NCBI GenBank assembly: GCA_035697325.1
Contig: DASSDB010000002.1
Coordinates: 279,232 to 343,231, forward strand
DNA: 64,000 nt
Source: Candidatus Saccharimonadales bacterium
GTDB lineage: Bacteria; Patescibacteriota; Saccharimonadia; Saccharimonadales; Saccharimonadaceae
Reading direction: 5' to 3'
The stretch's first letter is position 1, and every line of letters starts with the position of its first letter. Under the pieces are notes generated by a model that worked only from the letters and a program-made list of their open reading frames with translations, did not search any database and was not told where the DNA came from. This document shows, piece by piece, positions 16,340 through 24,799 of the stretch. Both the position numbers and the translations under genes were made by a program.

Positions 16340-17296
16340 CTATTCCGTTATCTGTAAACTTGGTGAGAAGTTTGTTCGTGCGTGAGGCAGAATATCCTCA
16401 AAAGGAAGATAGAAATCATTCTTTCTAGATTTGCTCATCTTGTCACCGTCTGGAGCTAATAATAGAGGTGCAAAGGCCATTTTTACTGTAGGCATTGGTT
16501 TGTTGTATATATACTCGAAAAGAGCTTTGCGCACCTCGAAATCGCCCTGAAGGTAGTGATCGGCGCCACTTATGGTGATCTCAAAATCAAGAATTGCCAA
16601 TCGTGGCGGAAAGAGTTGTTTGTGATAGAGCCAAAAGTCACAGTCGTCGTATGATCGTACTTCATGCTTACCACAATTTTCACAATTTGTCTCAAGTGAT
16701 CCGTCAGTTAGCAATTGAGTGTTCGTGTTTGCGTCAAGGCATCGTGAGCATAGCGCATTAGCAAAATGCATCGTTTCTCCGAGTGTGGGTTTTCCCGTAG
16801 TCTTTAGTAAAAGCTCTTTATGCTCTTTGAAGTGCTCAATAGTATGGAGCAAGACATGTTTCATCAGCGGATGTGGTTTCAAAGATGAATTACGAACAAA
16901 CGTAATGATAACGTGAGGAAAATCTTTTTTAATTTTACTTACCTCAGTTTCGATATGTGGCTGCCACTTATCTACCATGTTGTTACCGTCTGAATCTACG
17001 GCGTGGGCAATAGTTGTATGGAGCGGTTTTGCGTCGAATATATATTTATGGATATCGGGCCCAATAAGTTGATCTTGCTCCCAGTCGTTGATGGAAACAA
17101 TAAACTCAAAACGGGGTTCAATTCCATGTTTTTTTACGTTTTCGCAGAGAAGATAGGGATACGCCACAATACTTAGCACATTTCCTGCATGAAGAGCGTA
17201 TGGCCGGATGGCTGTATAAATCTTCTCATCGCCTCGAACCTCTTGGGCGAGTTGTTGAATTCCCTCTAAATACAAATATGCTTTCTCTTTACTCAC
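16340..17296 (-). CDS. Class I lysyl-tRNA synthetase-like protein lacking the anticodon-binding domain
   Basis: A 318-residue class I aminoacyl-tRNA-synthetase-like protein. The HIGH-type motif is HAGN (about residue 36) and the second signature is a clear KMSKSRKND (about residue 290). Between them lies a CxxC...CxxC zinc ribbon (CSRCLDANTNTQLLTDGSLETNCENC). The order resembles class I LysRS (LysK), but full enzymes are about 500 aa and carry a C-terminal anticodon-binding domain that is missing here. It may charge a non-standard acceptor or a small molecule, or be a truncated synthetase. GTG 17296 follows GAAGGA. It diverges from the deoxyribosyltransferase-like gene. Confidence 0.65.
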   Translation of the reverse strand: MSKEKAYLYLEGIQQLAQEVRGDEKIYTAIRPYALHAGNVLSIVAYPYLLCENVKKHGIEPRFEFIVSINDWEQDQLIGPDIHKYIFDAKPLHTTIAHAVDSDGNNMVDKWQPHIETEVSKIKKDFPHVIITFVRNSSLKPHPLMKHVLLHTIEHFKEHKELLLKTTGKPTLGETMHFANALCSRCLDANTNTQLLTDGSLETNCENCGKHEVRSYDDCDFWLYHKQLFPPRLAILDFEITISGADHYLQGDFEVRKALFEYIYNKPMPTVKMAFAPLLLAPDGDKMSKSRKNDFYLPFEDILPHARTNFSPSLQITE

Positions 17297-17398
17297 GGCT
17301 TACATTCCTTCTGTATTTTTTGCAAATACCTAACACGAGCTTAACAAATTTAAGCTCGATTTGACATAATATGCCATTCTATCATTTAATGTATATAT

Positions 17399-17983
17399 AT
17401 GATAGTCCATCTTATTACCTCCAAAAAGAATCTGGATCAAACAATCCCTTATCTTCGCCGTATTACCGCGGCTATTCATGATAAGGAGAGTACGCTTGCT
17501 CGTGATTGGATCGAGCCAGCCTATGTGCGTTATTCCAAAGAATCGCAAGGCGTAAAGAGGCCCCCTGTAGATTGGAAAGCTGTCCAGAAAGACAACCTTG
17601 AGGCAATCGCGAAAGCAGATGTAGTAATTGCAGAAGCAACAGAGACAGGATTTGGTATTGGATACCAGGTTGCCTACGCGGTACAGCTCAAGAAGCCAGT
17701 TCTTATCCTTAGAAACGAAAAGGCAAATACAGACAGCTTTGCGAGTGGAGTTGATAATATCAATGTTCGTTACAAAGAGTACGATGATAAGACTCTTGAA
17801 AAACATGTCAATGACTTTCTCGATGAGAATGACATTTCAACCAAAGATATGCGCTTCAACTTCTTTATTGATCGGCCTATCTATAATTATCTTCGCTGGT
17901 CTTCTTTAAAGACAGGTAAGACGAAAGCTGAAGTACTTCGAGAACTTGTACAAAGAGAAATCGACAATACCACACAACATTAA
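17399..17983 (+). CDS. Nucleoside 2-deoxyribosyltransferase-like protein with C-terminal RHH-like segment
   Basis: The first about 140 residues resemble a nucleoside 2-deoxyribosyltransferase/TIR-like Rossmann fold: MIVHLITSKKN, and the typical ADVVIAEATETGFGIGYQVAYAVQLKKPVLIL with the active-site-region Glu. The last about 45 residues (RFNFFIDRPIYNYLRWSSLKTGKTKAEVLRELVQREID) look like a ribbon-helix-helix DNA-binding module. A TTGACA at 17361-17366 and TTTAAT at 17385-17390 drive it, with ATG eight bases later inside a TATATATATG run. A nucleoside-cleaving or sensing regulator is possible; the fusion is inference. Confidence 0.6.
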   Translation: MIVHLITSKKNLDQTIPYLRRITAAIHDKESTLARDWIEPAYVRYSKESQGVKRPPVDWKAVQKDNLEAIAKADVVIAEATETGFGIGYQVAYAVQLKKPVLILRNEKANTDSFASGVDNINVRYKEYDDKTLEKHVNDFLDENDISTKDMRFNFFIDRPIYNYLRWSSLKTGKTKAEVLRELVQREIDNTTQH

Positions 17984-18054
17984 GTTGTGGAATTGTCATA
18001 TCCATGAGCGCGATACCCCCAATTCGTCCTTAAGTGGTATACTAGGGTAGTTAT

Positions 18055-19080
18055 ATGGCAGTCGAGCGAATTGTTGATACTAGTGTGCATGAAGACGCGG
18101 AGGAAGAGCAGATCGAGGTGAGTCTGCGGCCGCGTTTTTTTGCGGAGTATGTGGGACAAGAGCGGCTCAAGAAGAATTTGAAGCTGGCGATTGAAGCGGC
18201 TAAAAAGCGTGGTGAGCCAATTGACCACGTGCTCCTTTATGGACCTCCGGGGCTCGGCAAGACCACTATGGCTTCAGTGATTGCTAACGAGATGGGGACG
18301 AATATTCGTGTGACCGCAGGGCCGGCTATTGAACGAGCAGGCGACTTGGCAAGTATTTTAACCAATTTGGCTGATGGTGACGTATTGTTTATCGACGAGA
18401 TTCACCGGCTTTCTCGCGCGGTTGAAGAAGTGCTGTATAGCGCGATGGAAGATTTTAAACTCGACATCGTCATTGGAAAAGGGCCGGCGGCAAGAAGTGT
18501 GCGGCTTGATTTGCCAAAGTTTACGGTGATTGGCGCTACCACACGCACAGGTGCACTGGCGGCGCCACTACGCGATAGGTTTGGGCATATGCATCGGCTG
18601 GAGTTTTACACGCCTGATGAAATCGCTGCGGTGATTACCAGGGCGGCCGGGATTTTGGAAAGCAAAATCGATAAACCGGCAGCGCACCTCCTTTCGACAC
18701 GGGCTCGGTTAACTCCTCGTATAGCCAATCGGCTATTAAAACGTGTGCGCGATTATGCTGATGTGAACGGCGATGGCATTATTGATGCTACGATCACTAC
18801 ACAGGCGCTTGCTATGTTAGAGGTGGATGAGCTTGGTCTTGATCCGGCCGATCGGCGAATGCTCGAGAGTATCATTGAGAATTACGGTGCTAATCCGGTA
18901 GGCTTAAATACAATTGCGGCACTGACGGGTGATGAGCCAACGACGATTGAGGATTTTTATGAGCCATATCTCTTACAGATCGGATTTATTGAACGGACGC
19001 CGCGTGGCCGCCGCGTGACACCTAAGGCATACCGGCATTTAGGTAAAGAAGCGGGTGAACTGCTCGATAAATTGGTATAA
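18055..19080 (+). CDS. ruvB: Holliday junction DNA helicase RuvB
   Basis: AAA+ motor (341 aa) that drives branch migration with RuvA. Visible are [19 protein letters not shown], Walker [10 protein letters not shown], Walker [10 protein letters not shown], sensor-1 [18 protein letters not shown] and the winged-helix end ([17 protein letters not shown]). ATG 18055 lies 11 bases after TATACT (18038-18043). Its stop codon overlaps the -10 box of the next gene. Confidence 0.97.
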   Translation: MAVERIVDTSVHEDAEEEQIEVSLRPRFFAEYVGQERLKKNLKLAIEAAKKRGEPIDHVLLYGPPGLGKTTMASVIANEMGTNIRVTAGPAIERAGDLASILTNLADGDVLFIDEIHRLSRAVEEVLYSAMEDFKLDIVIGKGPAARSVRLDLPKFTVIGATTRTGALAAPLRDRFGHMHRLEFYTPDEIAAVITRAAGILESKIDKPAAHLLSTRARLTPRIANRLLKRVRDYADVNGDGIIDATITTQALAMLEVDELGLDPADRRMLESIIENYGANPVGLNTIAALTGDEPTTIEDFYEPYLLQIGFIERTPRGRRVTPKAYRHLGKEAGELLDKLV

Positions 19081-19087
19081 TAACAGT

Positions 19088-19855
19088 ATGAATCCGAACT
19101 CTAGCCAAGACCAGGCAAACAATCAGGAACCTATTGCATACGATAAGGATGGTCGACCTATTGCCGTATCACCTGCCGCATCCATTGAGCCGACAGATCA
19201 ATCGCAGCCTGTGCCGCAAGTCGTGTACGTAAGTCGTGCGGTTGAGCCAGTTACTCCGCAGATCCCGCCAGAAATAAAAGCCAAGCATGAAGAATCAGTT
19301 AAGCGATATCCCTCACTAAATCTAAGTGGGTCAGAGTATGTGATTAGTGCCGTACGCCGCCACCCTATCGGGTTGATTCTACCACTTGGTGTGACGATTT
19401 TTCTTGTGGCCTTTGTTGCATCGCTCATGATTAACTACACCATTATTGTGAATGCAATCGGTATAATTGATCCACCACCTCTAAGTTCAGCGTTATTTAT
19501 TGGCATGCTTCTTATTATCCTTTTTCTTATTGGGGGATATATTTCGTACTGGGTATATACGAGCAACAGATTCTTTTTAACGAACGAAAGTGTTATTCAA
19601 GAGATCCAGACGAGCTTATTTACACGGCATGAGCAAACGGTGAGTCTGACCAATATCGAGGATGCGAGCTTTTTGCAACAAGGCTTTCTTCAGTCGTTGC
19701 TTGATTATGGTTCGATTCGATTGAGCACGGAAGGTGACGAAACGACGTATCGGTTTAACTACGTTGCTCATCCAAAACGTGAGATTGCTATTTTGAATAA
19801 TGCGGTTGAATCCTTTAAAAATGGTCGGCCAGTCGTGGACGACAGCGACAATTAG
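19088..19855 (+). CDS. Bacterial PH domain membrane protein
   Basis: A 255-residue protein with a Pro/Gln-rich cytoplasmic N-terminal region (about 90 residues), two membrane segments (PIGLILPLGVTIFLVAFVASLMINY and ALFIGMLLIILFLIGGYISYWVY), then a bacterial PH-type domain (bPH2: SNRFFLTNESVIQEIQTSLFTRHEQTVSLTNIEDASFLQQGF). Such proteins are membrane-associated and of unclear role. ATG 19088 is chosen because TATAAT (19076-19081) ends six bases earlier; that box overlaps the ruvB stop codon. Confidence 0.8.
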   Translation: MNPNSSQDQANNQEPIAYDKDGRPIAVSPAASIEPTDQSQPVPQVVYVSRAVEPVTPQIPPEIKAKHEESVKRYPSLNLSGSEYVISAVRRHPIGLILPLGVTIFLVAFVASLMINYTIIVNAIGIIDPPPLSSALFIGMLLIILFLIGGYISYWVYTSNRFFLTNESVIQEIQTSLFTRHEQTVSLTNIEDASFLQQGFLQSLLDYGSIRLSTEGDETTYRFNYVAHPKREIAILNNAVESFKNGRPVVDDSDN

Positions 19856-19871
19856 ATAAAGGCTGAATACA

Positions 19872-19974
19872 GTCTGATACTCATGAGTCAAACGGCTTCA
19901 CGCCAGGTCTGATAAGGGTCCCGACGCCTTTTCAGACGTGGGTTGCAGATGTTTTCTTCGCGAGAGTATCAGAC
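19872..19974. ncRNA. Nested inverted repeat, possible structured RNA or bidirectional terminator
   Basis: In the gap between convergent genes an outer perfect 11-bp pair GTCTGATACTC (19872-19882) / GAGTATCAGAC (19964-19974) encloses an inner pair GTCTGATAAGG (19907-19917) / CCTTTTCAGAC (19927-19937). Both left arms begin GTCTGATA. No T run follows either arm, so a simple intrinsic terminator is unlikely. I cannot match it to 6S, SRP, tmRNA or RNase P. The strand is undetermined. Confidence 0.35.
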
Positions 19975-19999
19975 AACCGCGTACTGAGAGATTTGATAG

Positions 20000-20392
20000 C
20001 TACTTGTTGCGGCTCGTTTTAACGTACTCGGCCTCTTTTTCCATACTGCTGGTGAGCTTATATGATTTGCAAGTGTCGTTATTGCAATTAAGGCCTTCGT
20101 AGCGGTAGTTTGCGCCCTCATCACCCATTTTTATGCCACGAGGGTCAGTAAATAACTGTGGATCCATGGCGCGAAGAGTTTTGCTATCGATTTCGGAGGG
20201 GTAAAAGCCGTTTTTTTCGTAAAAGACTTCTTCAAGGTTGTAGTACATCGCGTTAATCGCGACTTTACGATCTTCGTCGCGGCGTGCTGCCTCGAGATTA
20301 CCTTTTTGTAAGAGTAAAAGTAGCGCGGCTGCTCCGACAAAAACGATGGCAACTGCGATTTCGATAACTGTAAATCCCCGCTGGTGTTTCAT
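20000..20392 (-). CDS. Type IV prepilin-like protein
   Basis: A 130-residue pilin with the prepilin peptidase site: short basic leader MKHQRG, then [23 protein letters not shown] with Glu at +5, giving the hydrophobic assembly helix. The remainder is a short globular domain with one Cys pair candidate (CNNDTC). It is the probable fibre subunit for the pilus operon at 22.7-28.9 kb and may serve DNA uptake with ComEC. Its ATG is eight bases from a -10 TATAAT (20406-20401), divergent from recA. Confidence 0.85.
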   Translation of the reverse strand: MKHQRGFTVIEIAVAIVFVGAAALLLLLQKGNLEAARRDEDRKVAINAMYYNLEEVFYEKNGFYPSEIDSKTLRAMDPQLFTDPRGIKMGDEGANYRYEGLNCNNDTCKSYKLTSSMEKEAEYVKTSRNK

Positions 20393-20460
20393 TGTTCTCT
20401 ATTATAGCAAATCTTGCCCGCCAGATGTATAATAGAAGTATAGATAAGAGAGGGGATTTT

Positions 20461-21501
20461 ATGGCGAAAAAGGCTGACACATCTGACGCGGCTACAAAAC
20501 CTGCTGCTAATGAAGGAAAATTAAAGGCATTAGGCCTTGCGATGGATCAGATTACCAAGCAATTTGGTGATGGTTCAATTATGAAACTTGGTGAGGCGCA
20601 CAAAGTAGATGTGGAACTTATTCCATCCGGTGCTTTAAGCTTAGATATCGCGCTTGGCGGTGGCTATCCAAAGGGTCGTATCATTGAAATTTATGGCCCT
20701 GAGAGTTCGGGTAAAACGACACTGACACTTCATGCAATTGCCGAAATTCAAAAGCAGGGCGGTACGGCAGCATTCATTGATGCCGAGCATGCGCTTGATC
20801 CAAGCTACGCGAAGCGGCTCGGCGTTGATACCGACAATCTGCTTGTAAGCCAGCCGGACAATGGTGAGCAGGCACTTGAGATTGCTGAAACGCTAGTACG
20901 CTCCAATGCGGTTGATCTCATTGTCGTCGACTCTGTTGCGGCGCTTGTGCCACAAGCTGAAATTGATGGTGATATGGGCGACAGCCATATGGGTCTTCAG
21001 GCTCGCCTTATGAGCCAGGCGCTTCGTAAGCTGACGGGTATCATCAATAAATCGAAAGCAACGGTTATCTTCATTAACCAAATTCGTATGAAGATCGGCG
21101 TTATGTTTGGTAACCCAGAAACGACGACTGGTGGTAATGCGTTGAAATTCTATGCCTCGGTTCGTATTGACATTCGTCGTACTGGTCAGATCAAGGATGG
21201 TGAAAATATTATTGGTAACCGTACCAAAGTGAAGATTGTTAAAAACAAGATTGCGCCGCCGTTTCGTATTGCTGAATTCGATATCATGTACAACGAAGGA
21301 ATTTCTAAGACCGGTGATGTGCTTGATCTTGCCGTTAACCATGGCGTCGTAGGTAAATCTGGCGCATGGTTTGACTACAACGATGGTAAGATTGGTCAAG
21401 GCCGCGAAGCTACCAAGAAGTACCTGAAGGAAAACCCTGAGGTATTGGCGGAAATTGACACCAAGGTCCGCGAAAAAGTCTCTACAGAAGAGGATGACTA
21501 A
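20461..21501 (+). CDS. recA: Recombinase A
   Basis: RecA (346 aa) forms filaments on single-stranded DNA for strand exchange. Walker [10 protein letters not shown], Walker [22 protein letters not shown], the L1/L2 loop region [34 protein letters not shown] and an acidic C terminus (STEEDD) are present. ATG 20461 has AGAGAGGGG upstream and a leader after TATAAT near 20430, so recA is not leaderless. The next gene overlaps its end. I saw no convincing LexA box. Confidence 0.97.
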   Translation: MAKKADTSDAATKPAANEGKLKALGLAMDQITKQFGDGSIMKLGEAHKVDVELIPSGALSLDIALGGGYPKGRIIEIYGPESSGKTTLTLHAIAEIQKQGGTAAFIDAEHALDPSYAKRLGVDTDNLLVSQPDNGEQALEIAETLVRSNAVDLIVVDSVAALVPQAEIDGDMGDSHMGLQARLMSQALRKLTGIINKSKATVIFINQIRMKIGVMFGNPETTTGGNALKFYASVRIDIRRTGQIKDGENIIGNRTKVKIVKNKIAPPFRIAEFDIMYNEGISKTGDVLDLAVNHGVVGKSGAWFDYNDGKIGQGREATKKYLKENPEVLAEIDTKVREKVSTEEDD

Positions 21502-22066
21502 CACTGAGAACATCGTCTTGAAGCAGCTGAGCCGCGAATACGCAGAAGAAAATGCCGAGCGTTTGGCTGTAATAGCGAGTGAAATTCCCGGCACGAGCTG
21601 GACATCCGAAATGGTGATGGCCGAGGAAGTACCGGGCGAATCAAAACAGGTGCCGCTACTGGGTAAGTGGCGACACTCTCTTGTAATGGAGGAATCGGAA
21701 GTTCCTATCGCGCTCGCAATTGGGTATGAAGTTCGAAATAAAGACGAAATAAGCCAAGCGCTTCACTTAGGCGCATTAGCTTGTGACAGGGCATATAAAG
21801 GAAGGAAATTGGGCGAACACTTGCTGGCGCGTTTTTTAAAAAATGCGATCGAACGAGGCTATGTTGCGCTAAGCGACACGACAATGACCTTTAGTTTACA
21901 GACGGGTGCTGATCCTGAGAATGTTTCTGTGCGGCACCTTTATGAGAAGTATGGGTTTGTTGCTGACCATGAAATAGTGAAGCCTGACGGTGTTAAGAAC
22001 GTTGTTATGATTGCGCGCCAAGATGATGTCGAACGAGCCGTGACGAGCAATAAAGATCTTGTCTAA
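21494..22066 (+). CDS. GNAT-family N-acetyltransferase
   Basis: A 190-residue protein with a GNAT acetyl-CoA loop region ([32 protein letters not shown]) and the late motif [15 protein letters not shown]. The donor would be acetyl-CoA; the acceptor is unknown. ATG 21494 overlaps the recA stop by eight bases, so the two are likely co-transcribed and coupled. Confidence 0.8.
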   Translation: MTNTENIVLKQLSREYAEENAERLAVIASEIPGTSWTSEMVMAEEVPGESKQVPLLGKWRHSLVMEESEVPIALAIGYEVRNKDEISQALHLGALACDRAYKGRKLGEHLLARFLKNAIERGYVALSDTTMTFSLQTGADPENVSVRHLYEKYGFVADHEIVKPDGVKNVVMIARQDDVERAVTSNKDLV

Positions 22067-22113
22067 CGCGTTTCCTAAGGTTTTTAGGCAATACACTAGA
22101 TATAATAGAAAAT

Positions 22114-22746
22114 ATGAAGATAACGGCTATATCGGCCCAGGTGAAAGATAAGAACAGGGTAAACATCATGGTTGATGGTGTGTATCGTTTTAGTCTCGAT
22201 ATTTTTCAGGTTGGTGAGCTTGGTATCCGGGTAGGAAAAGAATACACCGATGAGGAGCTTAGCGCGCTTGAAACAGAAAGTATTTTTGGCAAACTGTATT
22301 CCAGGACGCTGCAATTTTGTATGATGCGGCTTCATTCGGCAAAAGAAATACAAGATTACCTTTGGAAAAAAACGCGAGATACACGGACGAAAACTGGTGA
22401 AGTCCGAAAAGGAGTCTCGGCAGAAGTAACCTCACGGGTATTTGCAAGGCTTACCGAGAAAGGGTATGTCAATGACGAGTTATTTGCGCGGCATTGGGTA
22501 GAAAATCGGCATATGTCAAAAGGTGCGAGTGCCAGAAAACTCATCGCGGAATTACGATCAAAAGGTATCGAGCAGTCGATTATTGAAAAAGTGATGCGGG
22601 AGACAACGCGCGACGACAGTGATGAGCTTATGAAGATGATAGCTAAAAAACGTCAAAAATATACCGATGAGCAGAAGCTTATCCAGTATCTTGCTCGTCA
22701 AGGATTTGCATTTGATGATATTAAAGCAGCACTTGCCGATATCTAA
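22114..22746 (+). CDS. recX: RecX-family regulatory protein
   Basis: RecX (210 aa) binds RecA filaments and modulates them. Three-helix repeats are visible (AKEIQDYLWKKT, RVFARLTEKGYVNDELFARHWVENR, LIAELRSKGIEQSIIEKVM, LIQYLARQGFAFDDIKAAL). It is downstream of recA, the usual context, with one acetyltransferase between. ATG 22114 lies seven bases after TATAAT (22101-22106). It converges with the PRC-barrel gene with a four-base overlap. Confidence 0.9.
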   Translation: MKITAISAQVKDKNRVNIMVDGVYRFSLDIFQVGELGIRVGKEYTDEELSALETESIFGKLYSRTLQFCMMRLHSAKEIQDYLWKKTRDTRTKTGEVRKGVSAEVTSRVFARLTEKGYVNDELFARHWVENRHMSKGASARKLIAELRSKGIEQSIIEKVMRETTRDDSDELMKMIAKKRQKYTDEQKLIQYLARQGFAFDDIKAALADI

Positions 22747-23318
22747 TTTTTATCGGTGTGCTCCGCTTGCGGGTTTTTGCGAAAAGGGTTAACATACGTT
22801 CGCTGAAGGTTTTCTAAAACAGGTTCTGGGATCTCAGCATGGGACTTAACAATGATTTCTTTGTCATTGATTTCAGTGATTTGAGAGCGGTGGATAAGCA
22901 AATGTGTATCACCAAGACTTTTGAGAAGCGGCCGTTTAACATTAAGCTGCTGGATAATGAAATTGCCTGTTTCAATAGTATAACCATCTACTTTACCAAG
23001 CTTGTGATGTTTCTCGTCTCGTACGGGCATGCCGCTAAGGAAGAAGTGGAGATTGTAGATCTCGTTTAATTTCAGAATATCTTCCGGAGAAACAAATTCG
23101 TCGCTTGAATCAACGATGACACCGATATCACTGAATTCACGGACATCTGCAATTCGAAGTAAAGAAGGTTTGCGGTCTAAAAGGGGGCCCTCGAGCTCGT
23201 ACGCAATAATGGCAAGGTTGTTCGGGTTAATAACAGGAGCGCCGATTCGTGCGAGTTCTGTGCCGGTCTGAAGCCCCATGACGGGAGCGTTGTTGAGTCG
23301 GGAGCCAGAGATTAGCAT
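22743..23318 (-). CDS. PRC-barrel domain protein
   Basis: A 191-residue protein with two PRC-barrel-like halves (GLQTGTELARIGAPVINPNNLAIIAYEL and KLGKVDGYTIETGNFIIQQLNVK). PRC-barrels mediate protein or RNA contacts, as in RimM and reaction-centre H subunit. Its own -10 (TATACT at 23330-23325) lies six bases before the ATG, so it is likely expressed separately from the pilus operon that ends just upstream of it. A role in pilus function is possible only by position. Confidence 0.75.
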   Translation of the reverse strand: MLISGSRLNNAPVMGLQTGTELARIGAPVINPNNLAIIAYELEGPLLDRKPSLLRIADVREFSDIGVIVDSSDEFVSPEDILKLNEIYNLHFFLSGMPVRDEKHHKLGKVDGYTIETGNFIIQQLNVKRPLLKSLGDTHLLIHRSQITEINDKEIIVKSHAEIPEPVLENLQRTYVNPFRKNPQAEHTDKN

Positions 23319-23345
23319 AACCTTAGTATAGCTGCTTTTGAGATG

Positions 23346-23645
23346 CTACTCAACAAACGGATTCGTCCTTCCTTTGGAGAGATCGAGCCCACCACCCGCT
23401 TGATCTCGGGTTTTTAGTTCCTCGATACGCTTAATAGTAGCTTGATCGAATTCACCACTGGTTTGTCCAGAGGTAGAGTCACTCGTATCGCTTGAGCGAA
23501 TCACAATTGTATTAAGAACGAAGACGCTTACGGCAAGCCCGCCTAGTACCACTACAACAAACAAGATGACATGGTAGCGGTGCATGAACACGAAGAATGA
23601 TTTTTTTATTGCTTCTGGTGAAATTGAAAGGTCAATGTTTTTCAT
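23346..23645 (-). CDS. Small bitopic membrane protein at the end of the pilus operon
   Basis: A 99-residue protein with one membrane segment (YHVILFVVVVLGGLAVSVFVLNTIV) and a polar C-terminal part ending GGGLDLSKGRTNPFVE. That ending, with its NPF near the terminus, resembles the end of PilP-like or linker proteins, but length is too short for PilP. It follows the PilO gene by three bases and is surely in its operon. Possible alignment-complex component by context. Confidence 0.65.
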   Translation of the reverse strand: MKNIDLSISPEAIKKSFFVFMHRYHVILFVVVVLGGLAVSVFVLNTIVIRSSDTSDSTSGQTSGEFDQATIKRIEELKTRDQAGGGLDLSKGRTNPFVE

Positions 23646-23648
23646 AAG

Positions 23649-24242
23649 CTACCGTACAAATACCTCTATTGTTAATGCGTCACTGGTAATTGCCCCTGAT
23701 GCATCTTTTGACAAGCCAACTTTAGAGATCTGCATCTTAGTAAGGTTTTGCTCAATAGAATTGATAAATTTCAGGATGGCTATGTAATCAACGGGATTTT
23801 TGAGTGTGACCGATACGGAGGTCGAATTAACGCCGCTGGGAATAGCTGCCTGAGGAGCAGCCGGAGTGGTAGCGCCCGCACTCGCCTTGGTCGTTGAAAA
23901 ATCAAGATTCGTGATCGTTATGCCTGACCGGTTGGCGTAATCGGTAAGATCTTTGATGATCTGATCTTGATATTGATAACTTTTGCTTTCTGCCACGATA
24001 CTGCTGGCGCGCTCAACAACATCGTGCTTAGCTTTGAGCTCAGTTTGAAGATGCTGAAGATTTTGGACATTATTTTGGCTGTTGTTGGCTTCGGCGAGTG
24101 TTTTGCTTGTGTCGACTGCCGTGTTACGAAGTCCATCGACTACCAGTGAAAATCCTACCGCAGACAACACGGCGATACCGAAGAGGGAGCCGACAAGGAC
24201 CACCCGGAGCGTCGTTGCTGAGAATGGCTTTCCTTTTATCAT
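23649..24242 (-). CDS. pilO: PilO-like type IV pilus inner-membrane alignment protein
   Basis: A 197-residue protein with a short cytoplasmic start, one membrane helix (VVLVGSLFGIAVLSAVGFSLVV), a coiled-coil region (LAEANNSQNNVQNLQHLQTELKAKHDVVERA) and a ferredoxin-like C-terminal domain (VSVTLKNPVDYIAILKFINSIEQNL). This matches PilO, which pairs with PilN to form the inner-membrane ring. Its ATG overlaps the PilN stop by four bases. Confidence 0.85.
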   Translation of the reverse strand: MIKGKPFSATTLRVVLVGSLFGIAVLSAVGFSLVVDGLRNTAVDTSKTLAEANNSQNNVQNLQHLQTELKAKHDVVERASSIVAESKSYQYQDQIIKDLTDYANRSGITITNLDFSTTKASAGATTPAAPQAAIPSGVNSTSVSVTLKNPVDYIAILKFINSIEQNLTKMQISKVGLSKDASGAITSDALTIEVFVR

Positions 24243-24799
24243 TTTGCGGCATCCTTTTTAATTGTTACGTCAAGATTAACGGTATAGGGATAGGCGCCCG
24301 ACTGGGTACCGACATTTGAAGTAATGCTTTGGAAGTGAACATCAGAAAAGAGTGAAGACTTTTGAAAGGCATCCTTCAGGGCGAGGGCATTTTCATAGCT
24401 CTTTGCCTGAGCTGAAAGAGTAGTTGGCGTACCAAAAGTAGATGAATCTAGCGAGAGTTTGTCGAGAGTAGTGCCCGGAGGAAGGAGGTTTGCAATAGCT
24501 AAAATTACCTTGCTGTACGTCACCTCATTTTCAAGGATTTGCTTAGCGATGGCGAGGTTGCTACGAAAAATATTTGCCTCAGACTCGACCGCCGCATAGC
24601 CGCTAGCTTTTGCTTTATTATCACTAATGATTTGCTCGGAGTTCGCTTTTGCTGTTCCAAGGTACACATAGACGACCCCAAGGGCAATACTAAGAAATAC
24701 TCCCGCGCACAGTAAGGCGATATTATAGCGGATCAAGAGAGTATTGGTGCGTGCTGCGCGCAACTGTCTTTTTTCTTCAGCAGGAAGAAGATTGATCAT
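24239..24799 (-). CDS. pilN: PilN-like type IV pilus assembly protein
   Basis: A 186-residue protein starting MINLLPAEEKRQLRAAR, the conserved cytoplasmic PilN motif that docks into PilM, followed by one membrane helix and a coiled-coil/ferredoxin-like periplasmic-type domain. It overlaps both pilM (upstream) and pilO (downstream) by four bases. Confidence 0.9.
   Translation of the reverse strand: MINLLPAEEKRQLRAARTNTLLIRYNIALLCAGVFLSIALGVVYVYLGTAKANSEQIISDNKAKASGYAAVESEANIFRSNLAIAKQILENEVTYSKVILAIANLLPPGTTLDKLSLDSSTFGTPTTLSAQAKSYENALALKDAFQKSSLFSDVHFQSITSNVGTQSGAYPYTVNLDVTIKKDAAK

Noticed and set aside
19872-19974. Assignment of the nested repeat as 6S or SRP RNA
   Set aside because: It is too short for typical 6S RNA and shows none of the conserved SRP loop bases; kept only as an unassigned structured element.
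20392-20461. SOS (LexA) box upstream of recA
   Set aside because: No clear GAAC-N4-GTTC or CTGT-N8-ACAG motif is present between the pilin and recA starts.
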